Shown one piece after another: positions 22,586 to 34,259 of a DNA stretch of 64,000 bases (position 1 is the stretch's first letter; each line of letters starts with the position of its first letter). A program made the position numbers and the translations under genes. Source of the stretch: Zygnema cylindricum (taxonomy: Eukaryota > Streptophyta > Zygnematophyceae > Zygnematales > Zygnemataceae); assembly GCA_037447655.1 (NCBI GenBank), contig JBBHKE010001022.1, positions 62,001 to 126,000 of the forward strand, given 5' to 3'. The notes under the pieces were generated by a model. The model was not told the DNA's origin and did not search any database. It worked only from the letters and a program-made list of their open reading frames with translations.

Positions 22586-23547
22586 GGGCACTTTCCCATG
22601 TAACCGAAACTTTAGTATTGTAACTTTGTTTTCACCGAAGATTCTCCGTAATACTTTTAGAGCATTCATATGTAAAAAAATCAAATCGTTACTTTAGATC
22701 GTGACGGATGTAGACGTGGGTGTAATTTGTGACGGTTGTAGACGACTACAAAACTCGTGACAATTGATGACGTTTACAAAATAGCGACGTTTGTAGACGT
22801 CTAGCTACTTGTGACATTGTAGATGTTTAGGGTTTGTGACATTTTGACGTCACGCTCACTTATGATAACGTCGACGTCACTGAATCTAAAACATTCCGCC
22901 ATGGTTTCCCGATTTTGTTTTATCGTCCGTTCTCACTCTAATTGCCATAAAAAAAAGCTAAAAGACAGCCAAAATAATTTTTTTTTAGAGATCTCTCATT
23001 TGATACCTTTTTTGCCTTTTTCCATTGCAACAATTGTGAGATACACACATTAGTGGGAGAGGGAGAGAGAGAAAGGCTCTTTCACGGACTTCGCTTTTGC
23101 GAAATGGCGTCCGTTGGTCGAGACCCCCTCCACGGTTACTATACGGAAAAAAGTGCACGGAAAAAAGTCTCGCACAAGTTGGAAACGTGCAGTAGGTTTT
23201 TTTTTGGTACTTCGGGCACAAAAAATGTCAAAAACCTCCGTCGCGTGCGAAATCATATGCATATTCGCCCACGTCGTGGAACTTTGTTTAAAATCACCAC
23301 GCAATGTGATTTTGTATAAAGTTTGAAGATGAGCCGAAAGGACGCGGAAGTGGGTCGAAACGCGTTAGACGACAAACTACATCGCGCTAGACAACAAACT
23401 GCAGTACAGTTAAAGTTTAAAGGTAACGCAACTTGTACGGTGGTAATTTCAATTTGTTGGTACGGCTGCGTATATTCTCATTTTTTCCCAAGTTATATAG
23501 GAAAACGACAGAAAATAACTATAACTTTAGCACATGGGAAAGTGCCC
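22586..23547. mobile_element. PIF/Harbinger-like MITE, family GGGCACTTTCCCATG
   Basis: Ends GGGCACTTTCCCATGTAA and CACATGGGAAAGTGCCC, flanked by TAA on both sides (22583-22585 and 23548-23550). The body of 962 bp has repeated GTGACG..TTGTAGACG motifs and no transposase. Related copies are at 25,559 and 59,684. Confidence 0.85.
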
Positions 23548-23780
23548 TAATATATATCGGTACACTTACAAATTTGATAGTTCATGATCTACGAGCAATA
23601 AAACCTTACACATAAGCAAGGCGGGTGGATGCAACTCCATCAACCACTACAAAATCTTTGACGGAGGATACCCTCTCACGCTCCGTTTGCCATTCATTGA
23701 CCTTCGCATAATATATTTTTGGGTTTTAAAAAACGTTAAAGTATGTCGTATAGTGACGAATTGCGCACGTATGAATCTTA

Positions 23781-24526
23781 GGGTACGCCCCCATGTAGTT
23801 GTAACTTAGCCAACTTGTTTTGTTTTTTTGTGCGGATCCGGTGGAACCGGATTTCAAGTGTCTCTATGTGTTTCCTCATAATTGTTACTTAACTTTGTGA
23901 CGATTGTATACGTCGACAATGCTCGTGACGACTGTCAACGTGTACAATTTGTCTTGTCGCACCTTATTTTTTGAAACTTTTTGAAACGTTGCAAGACACA
24001 TCGTAATTTTTGAAACAATTTGGTTTGTCGCATATCATTGCGTGACATCGTAGACGTACAGCCTTGCAGCCGTGACAGTACAACATGCCTTTGCGTAAAC
24101 TTCTCCTTTCCGGCCGCCATGACTCCGCAAATTTTCACCTTCGCACATTTTTCACCTTTTACGTGAAATGAAACTGCACCATCGAGACCCCTGCAAAAAA
24201 AAACTGTAAAAGGTGTATGCGGACAAAAACGAACAGCCTTGTACTTTTTTCAGTCGTAAAAAACATTTGAAATTTGTTCACACGTGGGAATGTGTTTTAC
24301 TATTTGTTTAAACGATTCTACTTGGCTTAAAACACATTGCCAATGTGGTTAATGATAAGCTTGAAGATGACGTGACATTGGGTCGAAAAAATACAAGACG
24401 ACAAGTTTTCGTTCATCCTAAATTCTACAATGACGCAAATTGTACCCTATAAATTTGCGATTTCTTCGTATGCTCACAACTTTTGCACTAAAAAACACTT
24501 GTACTTATTCACATGGGGACGTACCC
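23781..24526. mobile_element. PIF/Harbinger-like MITE, family GGGTACGCCCCCATG
   Basis: Ends GGGTACGCCCCCATGTAG and CACATGGGGACGTACCC with TTA duplications (23778-23780 and 24527-24529). It is 746 bp and non-coding. Confidence 0.82.
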
Positions 24527-24672
24527 TTACATTTTAGTGCGCTCTTACGAATCATAAACTTCGTCCGCTCGTATTGCATTCATATTTTGCCCTTGAAGAA
24601 CCTTTGACGATTTTCTACATTAAGACACAAGCCTACGGGTACCACCCAAAATAAAACTGTACGTGAGAGTAA

Positions 24673-25445
24673 AGGTATGTCCCCATGTGCATAAGTAAGG
24701 GTGTTTTTCTGTCGTTTTCGTGTAAAACTTAGCGTCGTACTGTATAAGTTGTAACCGTACGAGAATCCCAAATTTGTATAGTACAATTTGCGTCATCCTC
24801 GAACTTAAGATGTATGAAAATATGTCGTTTAGTGTTTGTTCGACCCACTTCTACGACAAAAAACATCATCTTCAACTTTATATTTAAAACACATGCGTAA
24901 TGTGTTTTAAAATTAGGTATTTTCAATAAACAAATAGGAACATACATTCGCACAATGCCGTAATTTTCGAAATTTTCATACGATTTCTAAGGACAAAGAA
25001 AAATACAAAATTCACTATGTTTGTCCATTTATGTTCAGTACGACAAAAAAAAGTATACAATTTGTTTGGTTTTGTCCGTTTTTGTTCACTACAAATTTTT
25101 TTTTTGCAGGGGTCTCGATATTCCGATGCCATTTCACGTCGACCGGACATGAGACGCAAAGGCAAAACACATTTTTTTCATCCGTGAAACAGAGGCTGGA
25201 ATGCGGTACGTGTACAATGTCACGGTAACACATGCGACGTCACAAACAGTTTTAAAAAATAGCGTGCGACAACACAGATTCTATACGTTTATAGTCGTCA
25301 TAGGTATTGTCGACGTAAACCATCGTCACAAACGTAAGTTACGATTACGTTTTTAGACATAGGGACACTTGAAGACCGGGTCCGGCGGATCCGTGCTAAA
25401 ATACAAAGTAAGTTCGCTAAGTTCCAAGTACATGGGAACATACCC
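24673..25445. mobile_element. PIF/Harbinger-like MITE, third copy of the CCCCATGT group
   Basis: Ends AGGTATGTCCCCATGTGC and TACATGGGAACATACCC with TAA on both sides (24670-24672 and 25446-25448). It is 773 bp. It sits only about 145 bp from the previous element. Confidence 0.82.
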
Positions 25446-25558
25446 TAAGGGTGCGTGTTCGTGTTCCAAAGTAAAGGCTTAAATTTTGTTGTTGTACTCA
25501 AAAAGTTAGCAATGTACTGATAACATCTACCTCCGTATAAGTAAAGTGAAAACATTTA

Positions 25559-27588
25559 TGGCACATTCTCATGTAACCAAAACTTAGTCTTACTATTTTG
25601 TTAGTTAGCGAAGGTTTTCCATAGTACTTTCAAAGCGTTCCGCTGTAACGCAATTGAATTGTAACTTTGAATTTTGACGGATGTAGATGCGGGTGTAATT
25701 TGTGACAATTATAGACGACTACAAAACTTGCGACAATTGATGACGTTTACAAAATAGTAGTGTTGTGTGTCGGTAAGGATTTGGGGATGACCGATATTGG
25801 CCATTTTTCGGGTAACCGATAATCGATATATTGGTACAATAAATCGATATCGTTGTTATCTCCGATAAATAACCTATATTAATCGGTTATTGTTGGCGAT
25901 AACACTGATATCGATAACTATCGGTGATAATTGTACGAACCGTATAGATAAATGTACGGCCAGTACACTCAGCTGTACTTGTTATTCCTCGAACGCGCCG
26001 CGGACCCCGTTCCCCCCAATTTTGGTAAAAAATCGTGATATTTCCTTATTTTTTTATAATTTAAGAGGGTTTTACTTAGGTTCTACGCTCCCGTACCCGT
26101 CCAAAATGTTATTTTGACTATTACTTTTTTATTTGCAAGGTTAGTTACGCCCTCACATCGCTTACATGGTGGCAGTAAATGGCAGCAGTGTGATACATGT
26201 TCGTCTGCTCTGTTCGTCTATTTTTCGAAATAGTTTGATTTACAAATTTACAACATATTTTTAATATTTTAATTTCGGTAATATACTTTTAGAACTATAA
26301 AGTATTGTTTCAAATTTGTCAACGTTTATGTGTTGCATTGTCCGTAATAAATTTCAGTTAAACAAATACGGAACAATTTTTTTTTATACGTGGCATACCA
26401 CGGTATATAAAGTAAATAATATAATACATAATGTTATAAAGTTCTATTGCATGCATACTATATTTTTTATAAATTATCGCCGGTATGAAATTTGTTAGTC
26501 TCAGACCGATATATCGCGACCTCTGATCGTTCGATAACCGATAACTATCGATATCGCTGTTATCGTGATAAATATTTTACCGATACACAACACTACAAAA
26601 TAGCGACAATTATAGGCGTGTAGTTTCCTGTGACATTGCAGATGTTTAGGGTTTGTGGCATTTTGAGGTCAAGCTCACCATGATAGCGTCGACGTCACTA
26701 CTTCAAATCTTTTTGCCATGATTTCCCAATTTTTTTTTTCGTCTTATCTCACTTTAATTGCCATCAAAATACGCCCAAAAACAGTTGAAAGTCATATTTT
26801 TTAGAGGTCTTTCATTTGATACCATTATTGTTTTTTTTCGTTGCAAAGGTTGTGAGATAGTCACGGTAGTGGGAGACGGAGAGAGAAAGAGGCGTTTTGA
26901 TGGACTCCCCTTTTGTGGAATGGCATCTATTGCTTGAGACCCCTCCACGGCCCCTGCAAGGAAAAAAAAACTGTACATGCAGGTAGATTTTCTCGTTTCG
27001 GGCTAATTTTTTGAGGAAAACGACATGAAAAAACCGACAAGAAAAAACCCTTACTTTATTACATGCAAAGGTGCCCTTACAACCACAATTGGTATCAGCT
27101 TCCAACTTATAATGTACTATATATTGTCGTCTTATGCTTTTCAACCCACGTCCACGTCATGCCATGCCACCAACAAACATATCAGAGGTGTGTTTTATGT
27201 AAGCTCACATGACCACAAATAGAAAACCACCTTTGCACGTACTAGACGATTTCAAAATTTTTCGACGAGAAGAATTACACGATTTCTTTTTTATTCGTTT
27301 GCATCCAGCACGGATATTTCTTTTTGGAGGAGTCTGAAGAATTCAAGTCATTCACAGCGATAGGAGAGGCAAAGGCAACTGCATCTTTTTCAGCCATGAG
27401 CAACACAAGCTGGAAGGCTGTGCGTTTACAATGTCACGCAAAGACATGCGACGTCGCAAGTTGTTTCAAAAAACATGGTGCGACAACAGAAGTGATAAAC
27501 GTTTACAACCGTCACAAGCATTGTTGACATATACGAACGTCACAAACTTTAGTGATGATTTAGTTTTTCCACATTGGGACAATTGAAT
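25559..27588. mobile_element. Harbinger-like MITE interrupted by a nested hAT MITE
   Basis: The left end TGGCACATTCTCATGTAACC follows TTA and matches the element at 22,586, as does the interior (GTAATTTGTGAC, ACGACTACAAAAC, TTGATGACG). A hAT-type MITE splits it at 25,758-26,595. The right end near CCACATTGGGACAATT (about 27,565-27,588) has decayed, so the border is approximate. Confidence 0.65.
25758..26595. mobile_element. hAT-type MITE, ends TAGTGTTGTG, 8-bp target duplication
   Basis: Starts TAGTGTTGTGTGTCGGTAA and ends TTACCGATACACAACACTA. Directly flanked by CAAAATAG on both sides (25750-25757 and 26596-26603). An 8-bp duplication with ends of this type is diagnostic of the hAT superfamily. 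The interior is AT-rich with many ATCGATA and CGATAT repeats and no transposase. A truncated relative is at 61,523. Confidence 0.9.
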
Positions 27589-27857
27589 AACGTGAACAAA
27601 GGATTTTTCGTTAGAATACAATATAAATTCGTTATGGTACAATTTCACGGGGTGGCACCCTCGGTTTGACAGCACGACCTCATGGCAGATTGGTTAAAAT
27701 AACATTGTCAATAAACGTGTCCATACGCTACAGGCAACGCTTGATGGAATATAGGCCAAAGCGAAACACTTCAATTCGCGAGCATGTTTTTTTTTCGTGC
27801 AAGCGGTTACCGCATCATGTGAAAATGCGTTCAAAATAAGACCATGTGATCATAAAT

Positions 27858-28376
27858 AACCATTAGCGTTAAGAAATAATTAGTGTAAACCAAAATTAGT
27901 GTTATAAACTCTAGTTTAGGTCAAGGGCCTTTCACCACAAAAAAAAATTACTCTATTTTTTTTATAACCCTTATTTAGGTACATTTTTCAGATAGTGTAG
28001 CCGTTATAACCTATGTTCACATAGTCAACGTTTGAACATGTGAGAACAAATTCGGATGATTTCCTCTCGTCTTTATCACAAAAAATCAAATTTGAGTGCA
28101 CTTTTTAGTGTCGACGCCCACAGTTCCGCGTGTCGACACCTTTATTTGACATAATGTGTGTGCGACTGTATGAAATAACGAGTAATTTTGGTATAGACTA
28201 AAACATCTTGTACACAACAATAATAATTAAAAACTACCCTGATTACAGTTGTTATTTAAAAAGTAATTATATTGACATGAAATAACAATTATAATTATTA
28301 ATTTTATTACAGGTTTGATGGTCAACATTCGGGTGCGCCTAAATAAAGTATTAACGCCAATAGCGATTCACGGTGT
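27858..28376. mobile_element. TA-flanked MITE of about 520 bp, CACCG-end family
   Basis: The right end GCGATTCACGGTGTA and left end ATTAGCGTTAAGAAATAATT pair imperfectly. The interior has GTGTCGACGCC near GCGTGTCGACACC, shared in diverged form with the copy at 31,787. It abuts the next copy almost head to tail. Confidence 0.65.
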
Positions 28377-28381
28377 AGAAT

Positions 28382-28905
28382 ACACTATGAAATGCTTATA
28401 GTGCTAATTACACTATTTTTGCGACCTTAAACTTTGATCATTTTGCCTTAAATATAATTAATAAAACCTAATTTGTTCTTTACCTTACTGTAGGTACGAT
28501 TTAATTATCCCCGTTGACTCTAATTCTTGGTTTATAAACATTGTAGCGTAAGACACGTACTAATCTGTACTAAAACTGTCCGTTTTTATGTACAAAGGTG
28601 TTAGATAACAACATTGAGATAGGAAAGTGAGTGGCAATGACACGGGAAAGCGCGCTCGTAATCGAATCATATTAATAAAGATGAGTGAAATCACGTGAAT
28701 TTGCTCTCACATGTTCATATGTCGACTTTGTGAACACACGTTATAGGGGTTACACTTTGGGAACGTGTATCCTAATTAATGTTAGATATATAAATTAGAG
28801 TTATTGTTTTGTTGGCGCGAGGTCATGAAACCCAATATAGCGTTAATAACACTATTTTTTTCTTTACATCAATTTTTTTTTAATACTGTAAGCAATTCAT
28901 AGTGT
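28382..28905. mobile_element. second CACCG-family MITE, adjacent copy
   Basis: Left end TACACTATGAAATGCTTATA, right end GCAATTCATAGTGTA. The interior contains GTCATGAAACCCAATATAGC, found reversed at 31,850 and 36,390. Its right part is included in the left arm of the long inverted repeat. Confidence 0.65.
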
Positions 28906-30990
28906 ACTTCCGAAACTTATATGTGGAATCATTGTTGTATTTTTTCAGTACCAAAATCAAAAGTTATCTAAAAAGTTGCTATCATTTCGATTTCAAACCG
29001 GACTCATCGGTTTTTCAGTCGGATTGGTTCATTTCCAACTCTCGTGCAGTAGCTGTGTTAACTGAAAGGCACTAATCTAAGGCTTTGAAATTAACTATAG
29101 CTACAATTCTAAAACCACGAATTTCTTTTTTCTCCAGTAGTATATCCACCACCTCCCCGATCACCTCCTCGATTACCGCCACCTCGCCCACTCCGTGCAC
29201 CACCTCGTCGGCCCCCTCCCTTATCTCCCCCTATGCGACCCTAGTGAAATACAAAGGTATCAGCTCTAACTTTACAATCCAAACTTTCTTCAGCTGATCT
29301 ATTATTTCTGTAGTATCGGGTTGCATGTACATAACCTTTAACTCTCCCAATTCATTTGATGTTTCGTGTTATTTTGCTCTAGCACGAAGGAGAATTGAAA
29401 GCTTCCTTTGTGACTCAAATGTACTTTAGATGGCGGTGTGTACAAATGGTGATGAAAATAGAAACCGCCATCACCATGTTACCTTATTATATTTAATTCA
29501 ACTTCATGATAGCTACAAGCATTAAACCTAGGATGATAAAAAAATTTATGTTGTCAACTCAAATATAATGGCTGTGTATATTGATATTGACTTAATTATC
29601 AAAACATATGATTTTGCCATCTTGCCAAAGCGTAATAGCAACTATAACCTAGATATACCATTCCAAATAATAAAATGGCTATTACCTTACCATATTGACA
29701 AAATAACATAACTTTCACATTCTGGCTGAACAAGAGATTGACAAACTCACTTTTATAAACCCCAATACTAAAACTGTTTTGTTGAGGAAATTTAGTCCGG
29801 ATTGCAGTTTTTTAGGCCATATAAGCACAATATTGTGAATATTCTCAATTAACTTTGACGATGTGGAGGAAAGAAGATTGAGAAATACAACTTTGGTTTG
29901 CAGGAAACGAAGAAAAACCACCATCATGTCTTCTTAGGGAAAGGTATCGAAAGAGAATGCGATTGCTAGTTCATTTTGTCAAACGTTTCGACGTGTAAAC
30001 GACTTAGTACGGTTGTGGTTTATGCGTGGGATAATAGTACCATGTTGATTTATGCATACGATTATTATTTAGTATGGTTCTGTTTTATGCACGTGAAAAT
30101 TATTTAGTACGGTTTTGGTTCTTTTATGGCATAATTAGCATTTTGAATTATATGTTTGTTATGTTTGGTTTTGTAGTGCAGGTTATGACTTGTTCTTACT
30201 AGCTACGGTAAAAAATTGCTATTAGTTACTGTCAAAATTTATAAAATTTCATTGGGATAATCATGAATTAACCAGAAAAACTCTTTTTCGGTTCAGGTGG
30301 TTTTGGGTTGCAAGTGTTGAGATTTTTTCTTATTGGCAGTAAAATTGTGTGCTAATGGATATTTATTCTGGGTTCTATGAGCAATAGAATTGTTGAGATG
30401 GCTGAAAAACAAACAAACTTACGCTAGGTGATTTGGATTTATAATTGAGAACGGTTTTTTGGCAGTATTGGCAATGTTTTTAAATCATAGCAACTTTGTG
30501 TCATGGTGGGTTGTTGATTTGGTGGTACACGAATCGTGAAATGGCTGACTCATTGGTTGAAGACGAACAATATTTGTTGATATGAAGGCTTTAAATCTTT
30601 GACCAAAGAGCCTGTGATGAAAAGACTGTAAAGAATTAGTTCTGATTTTTAAAGGACTTCACTTCAGTGCGAGTGTAGGGCAGTAGGTGTCAGCTAATGT
30701 ATAGGTAAAAAACTAGATAAGATACCCATCAGAAAGTGACACCTGACAAACAACAAGATTAAAAGAGTATTAATCTACCGGTGTAAAAGAAAATACCAAA
30801 CAAAGGTATGCACATGGCCATGACTAAAAACCGTCGGCGAATGCTACAGATATTCATACATATGTAGTGTAACCGTGTCCAAACATCAAAGAACAACTCT
30901 CCAATACACTAATCGTAGGCGAAGCATGTCTGTTAGTATGTGAACTTCGATCAAATAGGTTCAAAAATTGGCTCATTATTAAATTGGTCG
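28822..30990. repeat. left arm of a long inverted repeat (about 2.1 kb)
   Basis: Reads as the diverged reverse complement of 34,260-36,404. Matching blocks include GTCATGAAACCCAATATAGC, the TTCTCCAGTAGTATATCCACC pyrimidine-rich block (29,135), GATAGCTACAAGCATTAAAC and CTGACACCTACTGCCCTACA in complement. Identity is moderate, so the duplication is old. It includes the proline/serine-like (antisense RGG-like) block at 29,130-29,240. Confidence 0.85.
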
Positions 30991-31769
30991 GCTCAAAAAG
31001 CTGAATACAAGTTTAGGTGTATAACAGATATTTGAATAGACTAGTGACTATGGGGAGCCTAGTTTCTACTTCTGGTTACACTGGTCTGATTTGCTGCCCA
31101 TTTTTGGTACTAGGTGTCAACAAAATTACGTTGTGTCTTTTGTTCTTTAAAGCAATTGGAATATCCAATTGATCGTTTTTGAAACTTGCATAATTTAATG
31201 TTTGTAGCTGAATATTTTGAAGCAAAACTTGCTTGTTTTTTAATCTTTTTAAGTTGAATCTCTTGTACTCTCATTGATATGCTCTCACTTGATTTGTTGA
31301 AGAGTTATTTACTTGGCTTTGTAAGTTTAAATGGCTTAAGGTAAAAAAAGATCAGGAGAATATTAACCCATTGCCTTAAAATGACGGACCAAAAAAAAAG
31401 AATCAAGTACGACCAAGATAATAAAGTGCGATTCATAGAATAAAAAATTTGTAAAACCAATCGCCACTGAACACGCACACATAATATGATATTTTTACTA
31501 TACGCTACTATTTTAAACTTTGTTTCGGCTTTTTTTGTAAACAGGGCGAACCAACATCTCGATGAAGATCGTGACTCTACCCGATATGGAAATTAGAGAA
31601 ATGACGATTTTGGCTCGATACTCATCGCTACAAATTTAAGGCAAATTATGTCAAACTAAACATCGTCATGAATGATGTGTTTGGTTTCGAAGCAAGAGTG
31701 CGCTTCAAAACTAGACATTCTCAGATACTAGATAGCAAAAAATTAGTAATTCGCTATATGGATGTACAA

Positions 31770-32302
31770 CTGTATATATATATATATACTGTGAATTAGT
31801 TATGGTGTTGAGAAATTATTAGTGTAAAGAAAACAATTGTATTATTAACGCTATATTGGGTTTCTTGACCTCCAGCCAACAAAACATTAACTCTAATTAA
31901 CATAGATAATATTAACTCAGATACACATTGCCATATCGTAACTGCTAGTCATCGCTTCAGAATGTACAAACAAGTTCATACGATTTTCCCCTGTCTTTAT
32001 TAATAAGAATATATTAACGCACTCCTATGTTGACGCCGTTCACTTTCTCGTGTCAACAACGTTTTCTAACACTTTTTATGTACTTTGGTACAAAACTGCA
32101 AACACTTTTGGTACAAATAGGAACATTTTATATAATACCATGTTGAAAAACTATCTAAATTAGCGTAATTGACACTAATTAGACCATACCTTTCAATGTT
32201 AAGGAAAAAATAGTATTGTTAACTCTATTGTATGTTCGAATGGCAAAATATCGGCATGGATGTAGTGTTATTAACACTATAAGTGATTAACGGTGTAATT
32301 TA
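31770..32302. mobile_element. CACCG-family MITE inserted in a TA microsatellite
   Basis: Begins in TATATATATA at 31,770-31,787 with CTGTGAATTAGTTATGGTG and ends ATTAACGGTGTA. It carries the family interior (TATTGGGTTTCTTGACC, TTGACGCCGTTCAC). It lies between the inverted arms, just upstream of the hAT transposase remnant. Confidence 0.7.
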
Positions 32303-32669
32303 TAATATGTTAAAAGATAGTTTCAGAACAAATATCTCATTCGTACGGATTTTCACTTTTTTACAAAAAATCGTTATTTTTTCTAGTTTTTTCACTTTTC
32401 TTAAAATGCGTATACTCTTCGTGTACAGATAATATGTACGGATACAATGTTTAATTTTTTCCAAAAAAAAGGCGTTTCATTTCGGCATGCAAAGTTTGAA
32501 GGAAATTTGGATCGTTCTTCGTTACAATGAAGCTACCATTGAATCCGTTATTGAACCCGCCATTGAAGCCGCACTTAAAGCTTCCACGAACCTCGCCACG
32601 TGGATTCATGCTTAAGCCTCAAGGACAAAACGGGAGCATGTTCAACCTCCAAAGGGTGGGCCACTTAGA

Positions 32670-34085
32670 GACAACAAATTGTGCATTTGTGACTACTGTA
32701 ACTTTGAATACAATAGACAAGCTACTAGAATAAGAACCTACCTTTTTGGAAATGTGAAGAGTGGAGGTATTAGGACTTGAAATTTATGTTCGGATAAGGT
32801 GAAAGAGATACGTGCACTGGAAACCGCCAAATTTTCTCATGGTCCTCAAAAGCGTGTTATATCCGCTCTAGATTGACTAACTAGAATTCTTGGTAGGTCT
32901 AACTAAAGCCGAAAGGTTCAAGGAGTGCTAGGTCTAACTAAAGCCATAAGGTTCAAGAAGTACAGACGAAAATAAAAAACATATCAATAAGCATAATTTG
33001 AATGAGGTAGGTGCGACATGAGCTAAGGCTTTCTTTGCCGATCGCTTGTCGTTCACTCTAATGATGATTGACGAGGGAGATAGGAGATAGGTGTTTATAA
33101 GTTAACGCACCGCAATACCATGAGAACTCGTCTCTTGGTTTAGACCAAAGCGATGATCATTAACAATTTGGCGAGCTACATGGAGACAATGAAAGTCACC
33201 GGTGCCTGTGACCAGACGTAAATGTTGATCAAATGCCACTTTTTAACATTTTAGCTGTCATCAAACATGTTTTTCATGGTGGAAGATAATAGTACGCCCT
33301 CCAAGGATGGCGAATATGTTTGTGAGGTGTTGTAGAAAGGAGTTATTGCGGTTGGGGTGGAGCATGTGGTGCAAATTGTTATAGATTTTTTTTTTTGTGA
33401 ACAAGACAACAGCCTCGTTGCAAATGAGGAAGTACTCAGCTTTCATATGGACCCCATGCTCTTCCCACGTCTTGGACTTAATATAGGAGGATTTAGGCAA
33501 GGTGGCTTTTATTTCAACACTTATCCGAGAGGCAAAGGAGGTGTTGAGATTCATTACAAACCAAAACATTAGTGCATCCATCTTCGACAATATCTGTACA
33601 TTTAGGCTTTTAACAGTAGGAGCGATCCAGTTGCAACAAATTTATTCATGCTTGAAAGGGTTTTAGAGGTGAAAGAAAACCTACAACGCCTAATTTTTTA
33701 TGATGGCTACAAGCAATGGATGGATAAGGGTGTTTACAAGTCGAAGAAGGCCAAGATTAAGGGCAATTTTTTGAGCTCAAAGTTTTGGAGGAGAGTTAAG
33801 AACGTTCAGGCTGTTTCAAAACATGTGGTGCCATTGATCGGGAGTGTGGTTAAAAGGGGCACCAAATGTGGGGTTATGGATTCTACATAACTGGCCATTA
33901 CTTGCATAGTAAATCCAACAATGGAGGAGAGGAAAATTACGAAGGAGTGAACATTTTGGAAGAGATAAAAACATCTTGGATGGCGAGATGGAAATGGCAC
34001 TTATCCTCGTGTATGCAACCGGATCTGTACTCAATCCCCAGTACCAAAGTGATGCCTATGGAACGTTCCCAAGATCGATAAATTT
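32670..34085 (+). pseudogene. decayed hAT-superfamily transposase (BED zinc finger + DUF659-type)
   Basis: The reading frame jumps between phases with several stops. Near 32,680, LCICDYCNFEYNR followed by RTYLFGNVKSGGIRT resembles a BED-type zinc finger (C-x2-C, then the R..-x-L-x-G, GI segment). From 33,340, GVEHVVQIVID and then SDPVATNLFMLERVLEVKEN resemble the GAENVVQVVTDN and TRFATNFLTLQ..L-x-x-K motifs of DUF659 hAT transposases. FWRRVKNVQAVSKHVVPLI and a frameshifted ATGSVLNPQY match FW..V..(x)..PIVRVL and AAYYLNPRF. The dimerisation end is not visible. It is the body of the element between the long arms and cannot be functional. Confidence 0.75.
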
Positions 34086-34259
34086 TGTTTAGAGACACCT
34101 TGTACCAAAAATATCAAGCAAATCACTGCAGTGCAATCAATTTGAGGAAATCCGAAACGTCGTTTTTTCACTCAAAAAGCTCTAAGAAGTCACTTTTTCA
34201 CGCAAACATGTACTGGACACCAATAATTATATATAGTGAAACTATTTACCTTTTTTGGC

